Counted from the first letter of the stretch, positions 30,901 through 44,379 are shown. The stretch is 64,000 nucleotides of DNA from Pagrus major (GCF_040436345.1 NC_133218.1:26214710-26278709), one strand, 5' to 3'. The notes: generated from the sequence alone by a model not told the origin. Made by a program: numbers and translations.

Positions 30901-33900
30901 TAACATTCTGGTGCAATGCCCTACCTGCTATCTAACACATGACGCTATTCTTTCAAATAAAACTTCAATTGTTTTGTAATACCAGAACAGCGTATGTAGA
31001 AACAGCTGTGTTTCATGTCTTTTGTGCAAAAGCAAAACACTATGCACTTGCTCTACAGTATCAGTGTCTGCAGACTCTCTCAGCAGTCTTCTTGGCTGCA
31101 TCTATCTGGGTTGGTTATACTTCTTCTGTACGACCCACATCTGAGGCAGACAGAGAGATGGGGAATAAAGGATGAAGGTAAGCTAAGAGACAGAAGGTGA
31201 AGGAGAAGAGGATCGTGTCTATGGAGAGACTGAGACAAAAACAGCTCACAGGTAGAGGAAGCGAGAGATTTTTGGCAACAAGGCACAAAATGATACGTCT
31301 TATGTCAGAAGGTTAAAGACTTTGAACAAGGATGATACGTTTGCAGCATCCTCTATTTTTATTCATGACTTGCGCAGGTAAAAATACAAGAAATGAATGA
31401 CACGCTTGTTACTTGCATTAATTATCAATAAAAACAGATGACTCATCTGAATATGTCATTGTGAGTGTGCAAACATTCGATCATGGTTGGGATTTTGTTT
31501 TTCTCACAGATCTGAGGCTGGGTAAATCAAATTATTTCGCATCATAACAGTGATATTCAGCCGTACACCTCCTGACAGCAGGACTTCATCTTGATTAGTA
31601 GAAAGCAGAGCAGCGGATGTGAGGCCGTGGATGGGAAGCCTCTTGGCTGCTCCATCTCCTGCACCTGGCTGCTGACAGGCAGCTGTGGCCTGTGACTAAC
31701 AAGAGGCGGAGGAAACTTGCGTGGTGGTGTTTGGAGAGGGCAGCTGAAAAGAGTGGACAAGCTACAACTGTTTAGTCTGCTTGGCTGGGGGAACGCAGGT
31801 TTAAAGTTTAAGGAGGTAAATACATGTAAATCATATACAAGTACAACTTACTTACTTGTTGTTTGAGGCTTTTACAGATAACTGAAAACTGTGAAACTTT
31901 TTGAACTATCATATTCAAAATGAACCAAAGTGATTAAAATACATAATAACAATCCTCTCTTGACTTTGTGGAGTTTTAAAGCAGATTCAGCTCATTGTTT
32001 ATCTGCCAGACCCACAACTTTACTGTTTTGGTTCACTCTTACAGTCTCATACATCCTTTTACTTGTCTTTAAAGTACTAAATGGTCTCGGGCTTACAGTA
32101 CACACATCTCTGATTAACATGTGCATTACGAAGCACCCAGACCCCTCAAGTCCTCTGGGAAAAGTTGACTCGGTGTTCACAGGGTCAAAACCAAGCAAGG
32201 TGAAGCAGCTTTTAGTTTCTTTGCTCCACACCTGTGGAACGAGCTTCCTGAGTACCTGAGCTCTGCTAAAACTGTCAGCTCATTTGTGTCTGAGTGGTGC
32301 TGTATGAAGAAAAACTTCATGCGTTACCTTTTCCGTCACAGCAGGCAGCTGTTTTCACTGAAAAAGCTCCAGACTCCAGAAACTAGCGACTAGCAGTTGA
32401 ACATAGTGGACAGAGCTTAAAGAGCATGAATACTGGAGTGGCCAGAAATACAACTACAAATGACTGTTAATGTCACTCTGTAATGGCTGGATGGATTGAT
32501 AGGCACCTGCTTGCTAACAAGTTTGCCATATCAACAGATGATGATATGTTGTGGCCCTGTTATTGCAATTATTGTTATTAAGTAAATCTGTCACTGTGAT
32601 CAAGTGCAGCTCAGTTGGTATAGTTACTCAACAATGATGATTACTGGGAAACTACAAACCTGCAGTCTTACCACTAGCAATGAGTGACACTGTGCGAGCC
32701 TTAATAAGAATCTTCACACAGTAAATGATAAACGGAGATACTTTTTAAGTGAAGCATTTAACATTCAGTTCTCCACACTCAACGATGCACAGGCTTCACA
32801 GGGCTAAGAAACAAAGACATTCCTTCTTTCCTGTGCATGCGCCTCTCCACCAAGAGCTGTTTAACATCTTTAATTCAAATAATTGGCTGTGGAGCTGCAG
32901 ACAGCAGCTTATAGCACAGATGGCCCACTGGGACAATAACTCACACTTAACAAGCTGTGCCATGATATGGAATATTACTAATAAACAGAAAAGAGAAGGA
33001 AGGGAGAGAATAATGATGGGGAAGAATGAGGAGATACTGTAATAAGAAAATTAAGGAGTGAGTGATCGCAGCATGAAGAAAGAATATGAGGAAAAATCTG
33101 ATTTGTAAAGTTTTGAGATGACGAGAGTGAGAATGTCTGACTATAAATCTGTTTTGTGTTTCAGTGGAGTCAAACGATGCAGAATTACATGTGGTCAACC
33201 TCCACTATGAGCTTCTTGTTCAGTCACTGCCACAATATCACCAGAATGATGAATATCTAAGTACAAGAACTGGTTACACCATGTTTGATGACAGTATCAC
33301 AACTGAAGTCTGACATTTGTATCAAGAAAAATATGATGTCTTCAACTTTTTGAAAAGCACAGTCCATGCACAGAATATACTGTTGTTGTGAGGTGTTGTC
33401 TAAACTGTGTCAGTGGCCCCTTTGTGTCTTGAGCTGGCATGAAATCCTGTGTGCATGCTGAGAGGCTGCAGGAGAGTCGGAGGAGGAGAGAGTTCACCGT
33501 CCGCATGCAGGATGAGGCTCACAGGTCATAAATAAAACATGGGAGAAGATTTTGTGCTTCCTTCTGCAGACTCCATCCTGTACCTGCTGCTGTGAGACAC
33601 ACGCAGGGTGAACTTCTCCCCTTTAATATGCATATGTGCATAAAACCCTGCATATACTGCATTTGATTAATTTGGGTCCTATATGACATTGCCTCCTTTC
33701 AAGATTGCTTTCCAGAAGGATAGGATTCCTCAGTGATAGAATCTAAATAAAGTTGTTTAAGGTAAGAATCAAACAGAGTGAGACAATGTTAAAATGGCAG
33801 TTTATACGTGAAACTGTGAAAAATGTTTTTGATAAATCCTTGAAGGAGTCACATGACATTTTAAAGTCATTATGGCTCAGCAGGCCTTTCTAAGACCCTG

Positions 33901-36900
33901 CTGGCATATAATGATATAAAACTCTGCACAAGATGTGAATATCCTGAGATAAAGGACTGCAGGGAGGAGATTTAATTTGGGAAATGCTTCCCTCAACAAT
34001 AAAATTCAAAGTGCATCTCACTGAGCTATTTTTAAATGAAGCTGCTGGGCATAAGGGTGCAAAGAAAATATCTTTCATGCACAGAAAGTTCTTTCTAACA
34101 ATTTGTGTGAAAGGGGCACTATGTAGTTTTGGAGAAAAAAATTCAAACTCAGAATTAATATTTACAATATTAATGAGGAATAATACGAACTCGGAAATAT
34201 AAAATGTTTCCATAACTGAATAAACAAGCTGTTCTCAGAGGAAAAATAAGGATTAAAATTTCTTCCCTAAAACTAAATAGTGCCCCTTTAAAACTGGCAT
34301 TAATTAAACTCAGGGGGGCACCAGTTCAAAAAAGCACTGCGAAAGTGCCTTGGATGCACCTATAATGATTAAAACATGATAAAGTGCGCTCAAGGGTGTC
34401 CTTCCAGTGGACAAAAAGTGGTGAAGTGCCTTCCCTTCACTATAAATATGTCATGACTTCCTGCACACTGGTGCCCCACTGCATACAGCTGGTGCCCTTT
34501 GTATTTTTTTTACCACTGCCCTTCAAACATCCTGAGTCTGCCACTGCCCCACCCTCTTTGTGTCACATAGCTTGAACCTCCTGCCTTGGTCAAAATGTAG
34601 TGAGAATGTACTGTGAGAATCAAAATTCCACACAGTATGCACTGTTTTCTACACAAACCTTAAGTGAATCTATCGTCTTTGCTATTAAAGATGTCGCCCT
34701 CGCCTTTATTTTTGTCATTCTTATTTATTGTAAAAACATGTGCATTTGCATTTTTAGCATGCCTTACCTGCTGGGGACTCGTTGTGGTTCTCTTCATCAG
34801 AGTCAGCGAAAACTTCAGCCAGCTCCTGGTCAGACATGTCAGTCAGCTCAGTCAGATCCAGGAGGTCAAAGTGCACCTCCAAAGAAGAAACACTACTCAG
34901 TGGTTCTAGGAGGCAGAGACAGAAAACAGGGTTTAAAAATACAGAGATTAAAAGGATCCACTCGTTTTGCTGACAGTGCAGAAGAAGAGCGACTCTTTAA
35001 GTCGGGGAAGTGGAACTGATTCTGAACACTGAACGCTCTTGAATCTCTATTGTGCTTATAATCAGATCAATAGCTGGCTCTTGCAGCACTATTGTAAAAT
35101 CGATTTCGACAGAGAACACTTTTACTCTTTTATCCACTTTTATATGTGCATCTGTTCTGTACTTGAGAAATGTTTCATGCACAGAAGATTTCTTGGGTCT
35201 GCCTCTGAGCTCACCACTGCAGTCAGTCTGAAACAAGAGTTAAGGTCAACGGAGATGAAAATAGCGAGTTCCTTAACGCATTGTGATCTCCATCTTTCTC
35301 CTGGGTGTGTTGCACCTGTTCATTTCAGCACAAGCCTTCCTTGGCGCAGCTGCACACCACGGGGTGATATTCACATGTGGTGTGCATCGACGTGCCGGGC
35401 TCAGCATTCCAATCAGACTGCCTCCGGTGCTGAAGATTTAATGTAATGTATGTAAAGTAAATTTACTCAAAGACTACATATGTAAAGCCTAGCAGGGGTC
35501 AAAGAACATCTGCTTGTCTCAGCGTCACCTGAGCTAGGAACCAGTTCTGTGTAACAGAGCTGAACTAATCTGCCACGATAGTGACAAAGATGTTTGGAGA
35601 CGGCACTGAGGCAGATGGAGGTGTGTTTGTATTTCTGTATGAATTAGCGGAGATCTGCCTGCCATGAAACATCAAGTCTGAATGAAACACTTCCCTGGTT
35701 GTTTGTGGGCGTGAATTTGTGGAGAAAACGACGGGTTACACGACAGGTTGAAAGCTGTTATTACCCCATGTCGTTTTCCTGCTGTTTGTCAGCCTGTTTA
35801 AGACAATGCCTCAGAGTCCACACTCCTGCTGCTCTTTGTCTGCTGCTACATTTAATTCCCTGCATTGTCCTCCTGATGGAGCACATATTGATTAAAAGAA
35901 GACTGATCATCGTGCTGTAAGGGTGGCTGTCATGTTTCAAATAAATTAAAAACACTCAACACCTAAAATGCCAGGAGACACTCAGAATAACAAATACGGA
36001 CGCAGCGACTATGAGAGAATACAAATGAGAAACGAACAATTAAAAATTGTGAGCCAATACAGTTTGACATCCCGATGAGCCATCTTCACCTGAAGAGAAT
36101 CAAACGAAGACCCGCATCGGCCGTCCTCTATTTCACCCCAAACCATCTGCTCCACTCAAAATATCTTACTGTCATGCTCAGAACTAAAGACTGGGTCACA
36201 TGGAGGCCAAGACCACGGTAGATATGACATGCATGAATATTTACAAAGCCAGTGACCGTGTTGTCAGCATACAAATGCTGCACATGAAATTATATTAAAA
36301 AAGGTGACAAAAATAAAGAAATGATGATGAAAAGATGAAGGAATGCTAACAAAAGGTAAAGACTCAAGAAAGAGAAAAATGAAGGAAATAGCGCCATTTT
36401 AACCCTTTTAAACTTTAAACCTTTAAGGTGCAATTTATTAGATAGTTGATTGCGGAGCTTCATCCCCAGGTCATCAAATAATGATGCTTTTTGCACCTAT
36501 AAGAAAAAAAATAACCCATATCATCAAAAGTCATCTCAGATTTGACCTCCCAAAAAAATATAACACAGTGATAACCTGTGGGATGCCTCAGGGCTTCGTT
36601 GCAGTCCCCATGTATTTGTTCCTCTACATCAGTTATTCCCAAACTTTTTCTATCATGTAACCCCTTCAGAAGCTAAAAAATGAAAAGGGGGATGCAAGTA
36701 AGGGTCCAAATTCATAGTGAAATACAGGTTGCCTAAGCACAATAGCATCAGGAATATCATTAGCACTGTTTCTACATGTTACAAGTTTGAAATACTTACT
36801 TATTTAATGCTATCCCACGTTCAAAACCAACCCGCACGCTTTGATGTTGGATTTCTGAGGACATATTTTAAGCACATCAATATAAAATCCTATTTGGTAC

Positions 36901-39900
36901 TCCTTAAGCTCCAGAAATCTTGTCTTGTCTGTACTCCAGCATAAAGCTGCAGTAAAGATGATTTTTTAAAATGAGATCAAAGAAAGTTTGACTCATCTAT
37001 CCAAGTTTTGGTCACAGTCAGTCACCCACGTCAAAAAAAAAAAAAAAAAAAGACAAAAAAAATCCAGCAGTTAAGTACTGCCAAAGAGATGACATGTGCC
37101 AGTTTTACGTCTCCCTGCTGGTTACAATCTCACAGGTTACCACTTATGTGTAGACTATCTTAGGATTTTATTGATCACACTAAAGGCTAAGCTTGTTCTG
37201 CCATCTGGATAAATGAAGTAATAAGTATCCAACTTCCCTACTGGACTGTAGAAAGAGCTATCTGACGCCTGACTTCAAATTACTCCTGTATAATAAAAGA
37301 CTATATTATCCCTCTGAAGACTCTAGAGCTACATGGCACTTCATTAGACAGTTAAGATAACCAGTTTCCATTATAAAACCAATAAACACTGCACCACGTA
37401 TGATTACACAGCAGCATTGGAAAGGCTCAGCAGTCAACAGACAGATATATTTCACATCCAAAGCTTTTATCTCCTAAGTCTGCCATCTGATAGCGGTTGG
37501 TTATACTCATGGGAGAAACACTGTGATATACAATTATTGATTGGCAGGAATCATACAAACCAAGTTTTTAAAATTCATTTCGTATTTCTCATCACTTCAG
37601 AGTCCTTCTTGACTGTGTTTGTGAATATATTCTACTTTTCCCTCGGGCTGTAAGGTGCCTGCTCACAGCTATCTGTCTTTTTTGACCCCCTTTTCAGGAT
37701 GACTGAAGAAACTGGAGGCTGGGAGACAGGGTGGTTGGAAATTGCGGAGGAGGAGATGAAGAGCAAAAAGGGAGAGGCAGGATGATGAGCGAAGAGGGAG
37801 AGATGATGCTTCGTTCGAAGGTATATGTAAAAACAAGAAGAGGGGAAGGGATGTGAGAGGATTTAGATGAAGAGGAAGGAAGGCATTTTGTTAAGCTAGC
37901 AGCACTATTTGCTGCCATTATTTGCAATTGGCTACAAGGTTATTCCCTTTCTGCTGCGCTTGTTTTTTAACCACCTCTCTGCCCCCCCCCGTCTCTTTTT
38001 TTCCTCTCCCACACCCTTTCTCCTTGAATAATTGATCAGTGCGTTTTCTCTCCCAGGCAGACACACTGAAACAACTGCCTCCATCTCAAAAGCCAATCAG
38101 GGGAGCTCTGAGATGCCAGTGGGGAGGACTGACAATAGAGAACTCACGCTGAGACAAAAAAAAATAAAAATGAAGAACTTGGAGTCTGGAGCAGACCACC
38201 AGCTCTTCTTACAGAAAGCACACAGTCTTCAACTCTTTTTTGGCATATTTTTATTTTTTCAGCATGACCATAATGTCACACTTTATATTCATGCCTTTGT
38301 AGTTAATATGTGTGAAATAAAGGTTCCTTCTGTTTACTAAAACGTAATATGTTTTCTTTTAAATCAGAATATCACAGTAAGAAAAATAAATGTTTGCATG
38401 TTGTCAATATCGAAGGCTTTTGCTTTTATTTTCTTTCCCTTTTTCCCCTCTTCACTCTCTGCATTTAGAAAGGTACAGATAGGATGGGCTGATGGAACAA
38501 AGAATAGGGAGGATGGGTGAGAGGGAGGAGTTCACATTTGGGAGAAGGGATGAGAGAGCTGAGAGGGGATGCTCGCCCTGCAAGTTGTGTCTGTGTAATC
38601 CCCTTCCCTCGCTACTGGCTCCGAGGTCAACAGTCCAGCACGAGCAGCTTGTAATGATGGCAGGAAAAAAGCTGTATTTTCTATAAACAATATCTTCTGT
38701 TTCTTTTCCTCACTGTGACCAAGCATACAGGCACTTGTCCATACAACATGCAAGATAAACGGAGAGCAGACAGTTACAGCACTTTGAGGCTGCGTTTCAA
38801 CATTTGTAAGTGTGACAACACTGGGTATTTTTAAGGAGACCTCAGGACAATTTCCAGCTGTGTTTAGGAGACCATGACACGTATTTTAAGCCAAAATCTT
38901 TTTCTAACCCTAACCAATTGTTTTTTTTTTTGCCTACACCTAACCAGAGAATAAGCACAGAATATTTGCCAAGATTGAATCTCAATTAAACCTAAAGAAA
39001 TGTAATGTTTCAACATATTTGTGGTTGGGTTGGATTCACGATTAGCAGGAACTTTTTGTATATCAATTTTAATTTTCCCTTAAAAAACAATTAAAATCAG
39101 GGTAAAACATGTTTTCTTACATCTGCACAACAAGATGTGTAGCCCAGGGTATCTCTGCAGCATTACTTCATTATAACACTTTTTTGTCACACATTTTACA
39201 TTATCAAAAATTATCAGCTTCTGCGATTTTGATAACATTGTGATTAAGGCTGTACTCGGTTATTTGAATTCCACATTTCTCTCGTTGCCTCCCAGTTTCT
39301 GCTATCACAGATCAACAAAAACAGATAAACATTTTTTTCGCTCCCACTGCACAGCAGTCGCCATAAATTTTTAATCTTCCATTCCTGTACATCCACCCAA
39401 TCACAATAACAACAGGCAATTTACCTGCAATGCAGTCTTACATGTGTTTGAATGTATTTGTGCATCTACTTGCTTTGCATGTTGTCATTTTTCATTAACT
39501 GACAATTTGCTTTTTTCTGGATGATTAAGATGTTTGTCTTTTTTTTGGGTAGGATGTTTGCTCCGTGCCTAAAAATAAATGTTGCAGATGACTCAGGAAA
39601 AACTGTGGTCCCTCTTTTTGGAGATGAAACTGCAGCACTAGGCACAAATTTGTTTTTCACTCAAGATGAGGTTGGCTCTGTGGTGCTGTGGCCAAAACCT
39701 CAATGAATTCTCACAATAAAATTCAAGAAGCAGGTACATTTTTAAATCCAAACTCTCAATGACAGGGGTGAGAATTAATGCACTGAAATAAGGGATGATC
39801 AATTCTGTATACATGTTTTCTCAGGAAAAGAGATCCTTCTTATCTTTCCCTCTACATATAGCCAGATAGCTGACCTGCTAGGTGACACGGATAGTTAGTG

Positions 39901-42900
39901 GGTCACATTAAATCACACAGACACATACATTAGTCCGAGTTAGTGAAGCAGATAAAGGTTGCCTTGTCACCGTGTAGCCTCAGCAGCCCTCTGTGGATCT
40001 GTGCCCTGGGCTCACAGTCTGACACGTACAGGGAAGCCTGTGTATGGGTCTGATGCACAATGAGTCCTTTCAACTGAGGCTAAGCTGCAGTGGTCTTTGA
40101 GAATGTGGGACCAGAATAACTAAAATCATTCAGTGAGTTCAAAGATCGGAGACGATCAACCTCGACTCCGCTGTATGAGGATGTGGTCCAGAATTTTATG
40201 TGTGAAATGTGTGTAACTACTGCATTAGTGCTTCACAGAGTGTTACTATATTTTACTTTAGATCGATCCAGTACTGTCACTGATAAGATCTTCATTAACA
40301 GAAGCAGGATTTCCTCTCCCCTCCTTACTTAACATTCCTCATCCCCTACTCCATTGGAGACACTTGCTAATGATCAGTCATCCCGCTGAAGGCATTTTTC
40401 ACCCGTAATTTACCACCAGTGAATATTCATCAATGCCATTTCACATCCTTTATATTACCCTCTTTTCAGCCCCTTCCTCAGGTACTCACGTCTCTTCTCA
40501 GTGATGTGCAGCAGACTAGCAGTGTGCCCAGACAGGCCGCCCTCCTCCTCCTCCTCCCCTGCTGGGTGGTGGAACAACTCCTTGGATAGGTCACCTGAGC
40601 TGGAGGGCTTCAGAAGCTTCTGGATGTCTTTATTGGGCTCTATCAGTGCAGAAACAGAGTGAGAGGGTGCAATAAGTGGATATATCAAAGGTTTTTAGAT
40701 TTTTAATAAAAGATCTAATTAACCTACTGTAGCTCTCATTTCTAACTCAGAACAAGTTATGGCTTCAGAAAATGTAGTTAAATCTATAAAGACACATCTT
40801 GTCACTGGTGGACACAATCACACCCTCCCCGGTGCCCCCATGTTTGAAAAAACACTGTGTAAGTGCCCTCTTGGGTGCCCCTATGATAGATAAAACATGA
40901 TCAAATGCCCTCTAGGGTGTCCTCCTAGTTTACTACAAATGTATTAAGACTTTCTGAATGCCCCACCTCATACAGCTGGCGCCCCTTTTTGTTTTCGGCC
41001 TTGCCCCTAAAACATCCCCAGTCTGCCTTTGCATCTTGGGGTAATGAAGGGGAAGAAATCACTTAAGCGATCCCATTTACTGAAAGAACTGAATGTTCGC
41101 TCCAGTGTCTGTCTGCCATGTTCAGTTATTATCCTCCCTGTATAACCGTGTTATGTTTCAGCACTAAATTACCAGATCTAAACCTGACATGAATCCTCAA
41201 GTAAGTGCATCAGCTGTCTATTGTAATGCTTGAATATCTCAATTTAACAACCAATTTGTCCTTTTCTTTCCCTTTGATAAATTCTTTATCATTCTTTTGT
41301 GTAGACAGTGTTGTTTGATTTGTAAACGTGTGATTCCTAGAAAAGAGATCAGTTTTCTTGGCTGTGGGCAGACGTCTAATTCAACAGTTGTTACATTTTT
41401 GCCATTTTAATGTTTCTATAAAGATTCTGAGAGCCTCTCAAACATCCATTCAAAATAGAAAAACAAGTTCACACAGGCGATTAACAAAGTCTGAAAATAG
41501 ACTCTACTGAAAATAGCATCCCTTCAAATGCCGGAGTACACACACACTGTTCACCTGTTTGTCACCGCTGAAAACATAGTGTTGAACGTGATGATGAGAC
41601 TGAGTGAGATAAGGACAGGACTACCGAAGAATGCAGAAAGTTATAACTACAAATGAAACTACCTTTCCCAATTGCATGAGGGATTTGATTACAGGTGATT
41701 CTGTTGCTACACATCTCGCATTTTGGATCACCAGTATTATATCAAAACATAACATAACAGAAAAAGAAGTGTGGGTAGCAACATTTTGCAAAAACAACAC
41801 CAGTATGGCTTTTTATATGATGACATCCAGAGTTGATGGAAAGCAGTGTGGGAGTACATCAACGTCCTGATGGGCCTCAGCAGATGGCTCCTTCTGCCAT
41901 TTCTACTCCCTGTGTGTTGCAGTTGAATTTCTAATTTGGGATGAAAAGTGCATTACACGAGGCCAAGCCCGAAAATGAGGGATTCTGATATTCCCCTGAG
42001 AAGCCGAGTGCTTATTGCTCTGCTATTGATTGATTTCCCCAGCAGCGAGGAGCCACACGAACTGTAGGCTATAGCATTACCTCTGCTGTTATAATGAAAT
42101 GTTTGTTCAATATTTAGACTATCTACTGGCAGCTTTGGTTTCCATTTCCATCACCTTTCTTCAGTAAACACTTGTTGAAAAAGTCATGCCGGATTACTGT
42201 TCCTGGAGGCAGTTTATTATACATCCAAGCTCTAATTTTATCCATTAAATCAGCTTTCTCTCCCAGGGAAATGTCATCACTAATGGCTACTGGAGTTGCA
42301 TTCATTAAAACACATACTAGCTGTATTTGTAATGAACTCTTTCTTAGAGGGACTGTGAAATTTACATGGCATTACTTCATGTCACGTCTCAACACAAAGA
42401 CACAAAGACAAAAATAAATCTCTACGGATCACCTGCGTTGCTACAGTCTTTCCTGCTGTTCGAACTAAACAGTATTCCCATGTTTTTTGTGCTCATACAG
42501 GCCAAAATGTTCAGTATTTTCGTGGAAGATGAGTCTAGGATCAGTCAGAATGTTAATCAGTGACAGAAGAAAAGAGCTCTCAAGAAGGTCACAGTATTAT
42601 CAGCATGTAAAGGACGACATGTTTACACAGATGGTCTGATCTAACCACCACCTGCTGGTCCGGCTGTGAAGAAACCAAAGCAAATAACCAGAATATAACT
42701 CAGCTATCAGAAATGTGTCATATCAGGCGGTGGCTGATGATGTCTGGAGCCACCAGCCGTGACTGTCTGTGAATCAGCTAACCTGAGACAGACAGGCAGA
42801 CAGATGGAGAGAGAAGGAGAGAGGGAGGATGTGATGTACACTGGCCAAGAGTTGACTCAAACTTGGTGTCTCAGTTCAATAAATCAATCAACTTGTTTGT

Positions 42901-44295
42901 AGCAGGGGCGGGATGAATTAACACCCCAACATCCTTTTTGTCAGGTCATTTATCTGACTGTACTCTAGTCATGTTTATTTATTTTACAATCTATGCTGTA
43001 ATGAGCATTTCTATGCACATTTCTCTGAAAATAGATGACTGAATTGCTGTGCACTCCAGAATGAATTTCAGTTTAAAGTGTTCTTGGTGCATTTTCTAGC
43101 CATATTAATTCTAATCCCCACAAGCTGGTAATGTTTTATCTCCGGCTAATTCCTTAATTCAGAGTGGCAGTTCATTCAGAAGAACGAGGCTGATGACGGC
43201 TTCTCGCTGAAACGTGTTCGAATTGAGTGCAATCAATAAAAAGGCTAGTTATTTCTGAGTGCTGGTCCTGTTTGGTTTGTTGGTTCAGAACAGCCACAAT
43301 CCAAACAAACACTGCTGTCAGGAAGTCACACTTTGTGATATGTCATAATAATGATGTTCACTTTAATTGAATCTAATTATAATGAACAAATAACATCCCA
43401 ATTTGTCATGGGCCGTCAGCGTGAACAGGTAGTGCTCACATACAGTATGTGAACAAAGCCATGGCAGGAGAAAAACATCCCTCCATTTAAAAAGTATACT
43501 ATTATTGTGAGTACCTGCTGAAATTGCATCTTGTAATGGCTGCAGAGATGTTGTTTTAGCCCAAGGGAGTAATGAAGCAACATTTTAACAGTGGCTGAAT
43601 GCACACTGTGGGTTTAGAGGCAGCTAATGTGATAGACAAGACAAAAAAACTGCCCCTCTGTACATGATGAGATGCATACCTTTTCATTTATCAGAGGTAT
43701 TGTTATAACCTGTTTTACACGGCCATGATCAAATGAAGTTCAACAATCAGCCCTTTGAATTTTTAGTTGTTGCGGTGCAATAGTGGTATTGTGCAGTGCT
43801 GCCACACAGAGCCCGCTTCTTTGGATGGCTTTTACACAAAGGCCGTATGCATCCACTATTGTACTGCAATTTGTTCAGCTTTTGTGTGGTTGACCTACAG
43901 TGTGGGGATATAAAAAGAACAGTGTGTGGATATAAAAAGACCTGCCCTGCTGGGGCAATGGATTAAACATGAAGCTTGAATGTGGGGATGAACCCTCCAC
44001 AACTGGATCCTAGGTGAGGAAAATGATCAAAGATAGAAGCACCTTTCAGTGACTTGACTAGATCAAACAGAAAAACGTACTGATTCTTTTCACCATTTAT
44101 AAAGTGTCAGCACAATACTAAACACCTGGGACATTCTGTTTTAAAAGGAAGACACTTGCTATTCAGAGCACAACTCATTCAAAAGACAAAGACACTCTGC
44201 AACAACCACACTCGAGTAGTGTGACAAAAGCTGATGCACATAGAAAACAGAAAATGTCTCTTACCTGGGCTCCCTGCCCCTCCCTGTGCCTCCAT
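25000..44295 (-). CDS. dbndd1: Dysbindin domain-containing protein 1
   Basis: Four exons on the - strand: 44295-44265 (start), 40639-40490, 34905-34768, 25154-25000 (stop TGA 25002-25000). All have GT-AG sites and phase 1 at each junction, giving 157 aa; the human protein is about 158. Exon 1 encodes [10 protein letters not shown]. Exon 2 is acidic, with five Glu in a row, and ends LLHITEKR. Exon 3 holds the dysbindin domain (about 62-99): [20 protein letters not shown], then [17 protein letters not shown]. Exon 4 has the conserved [14 protein letters not shown]. The family is related to the dysbindin C-terminal region; the molecular role of DBNDD1 itself is not established. The position after def8 and afg3l1, with - orientation, matches human 16q24.3, where GAS8 follows. 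GAS8 is not in this window. The gene is stretched over 19 kb by repeat-filled introns. Confidence 0.93.
25305..25880. mobile_element. TTAA-flanked inverted-repeat element, possibly piggyBac-type MITE
   Basis: The left end TTAAAGGTGCATTATGTAGT (25305) is mirrored by ACTAGGTAGTGCACCTTTAA (ends 25880). TTAA at both outer ends is the target site of piggyBac transposons. The interior includes GCGCCCTTATGCCCAGCAGC and TTATATCATTATATCCCAGC, repeated in reverse at 33890-34090. The open frame inside is repeat sequence, not a gene. Confidence 0.7.
25877..26480. mobile_element. Foldback element with long inverted halves
   Basis: It begins TTAAAGGTAAAGTTCACCCA and ends near TTTTTGGGTGAACTGTATC. The arms match in reverse: ACAAAACATTTCTGGAACTT on the left against ACTACAGAAATGTTTGGTGG on the right. 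Its first TTAA is also the last TTAA of the neighbouring element. A half copy lies in afg3l1 intron 6. Confidence 0.7.
27794..27978 (-). mobile_element. tRNA-derived SINE
   Basis: Read on the - strand it starts near GGCGCCCCAGGAGCTCAGCT and continues GATAGAGCATGCCCCC. This resembles a tRNA box A (GCTCAGTTGGTAGAGC), followed by a GGTTCACATCTGACC box B-like stretch. A second copy is at 56480-56650 on the same strand. It is a SINE, not a functional tRNA, since the arms do not pair as a cloverleaf. Confidence 0.7.
30636..30830 (+). repeat. Dispersed repeat, copy 1 of 3
   Basis: Shared blocks are TTTTTAAGGACACCTGGGGA, GTTTTTGTGCCTAAACCTAA, then CCAGAGCTTAAGCTCAGC. The other copies are at 38815-39020 (+) and 45300-45560 (-). 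The overlapping short ORF is repeat sequence. Confidence 0.65.
31980..32370 (+). mobile_element. Decayed LINE fragment (3' end of a reverse-transcriptase ORF)
   Basis: The + frame encodes [15 protein letters not shown] and later [11 protein letters not shown], resembling the FKILLLVFKALNGLAP and LWNSLP signatures at the end of L2/Rex-type LINE proteins in fish. Only the C-terminal part remains and the frame is broken before the family end. No reverse-transcriptase catalytic core is present. Confidence 0.6.
33770..34291 (-). mobile_element. Inverted, truncated copy of the 25305-25880 element with a short nested inverted-repeat unit
   Basis: From about 33770 it is the reverse complement of the 25305 element (GCTGCTGGGCATAAGGGTGC at about 34041). 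At 34110-34135 it reaches AAAGGGGCACTATGTAGTTT, and a second, mirrored terminus AAATAGTGCCCCTTTAA ends at 34291. So a roughly 180-bp unit with its own facing ends sits at the end of the larger copy. Confidence 0.6.
34313..34560 (+). repeat. Dispersed repeat, copy 1 of 2
   Basis: It shares block order with 40800-41033: GGGGGCACCAGTT, AAAACATGATAAAGTGC, GGGTGTCCTTCC, CATACAGCTGGTGCCC, then CATCCTGAGTCTGCC. Both copies are in the same orientation and lie either side of dbndd1 exons 2 and 3. Confidence 0.65.
34906..40489 (-). other. dbndd1 intron 2
   Basis: It holds a dispersed repeat (38815-39020), an A-tract of about 18 (near 37034) and AT-rich sequence. The ORF at 35039-35446 has no splice support or family resemblance. 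No gene is supported here. Confidence 0.6.
38815..39020 (+). repeat. Dispersed repeat, copy 2 of 3
   Basis: Shared blocks with 30636-30830: TTTTTAAGGAGACCTCAGGA, TTGCCTACACCTAACCAGAG, AATAAGCACAG, and AACCTAAAGAAATGTAATG. It lies in dbndd1 intron 2. Confidence 0.65.
40640..44264 (-). other. dbndd1 intron 1
   Basis: It holds one dispersed repeat (40800-41033) and otherwise unique-looking sequence. A stretch at about 43185-43245 (TCTCGCTGAAACGTGTTCGA, then GCAATCAATAAAAAGGC) resembles the end of a transposon-derived repeat. No gene is supported. Confidence 0.5.
40800..41033 (+). repeat. Dispersed repeat, copy 2 of 2
   Basis: It matches 34313-34560 block by block: GGTGCCCCCATGTTT, AAAACATGATCAAATGCC, GGGTGTCCTCC, CATACAGCTGGCGCCCC, then CATCCCCAGTCTGCC. 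Divergence suggests old insertions. Confidence 0.65.
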
Positions 44296-44379
44296 GCAGC
44301 TCAGCCTAGAGTGTCCTGCTGATCACCACACCAGCATCGCAGACGAACAGGGAGGGAAGAAGGGAGAGGCAAGGGGAGA

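Larger units (their letters stand above)
25155..34767 (-). other. dbndd1 intron 3, repeat-rich
   Basis: This 9.6-kb intron holds TTAA-flanked elements (25305-26480, 33770-34291), a tRNA-derived SINE (27794-27978), a dispersed repeat (30636-30830), a decayed LINE fragment (31980-32370) and one copy of another repeat pair (34313-34560). The remainder, including 28000-30400 and 32400-33700, is ordinary AT-rich sequence with no gene I can support. Confidence 0.7.

Noticed and set aside
34600-35019. 139-aa open frame on the + strand
   Set aside because: It overlaps the reverse of dbndd1 exon 3, the dysbindin domain; the rest has no family or splice support.
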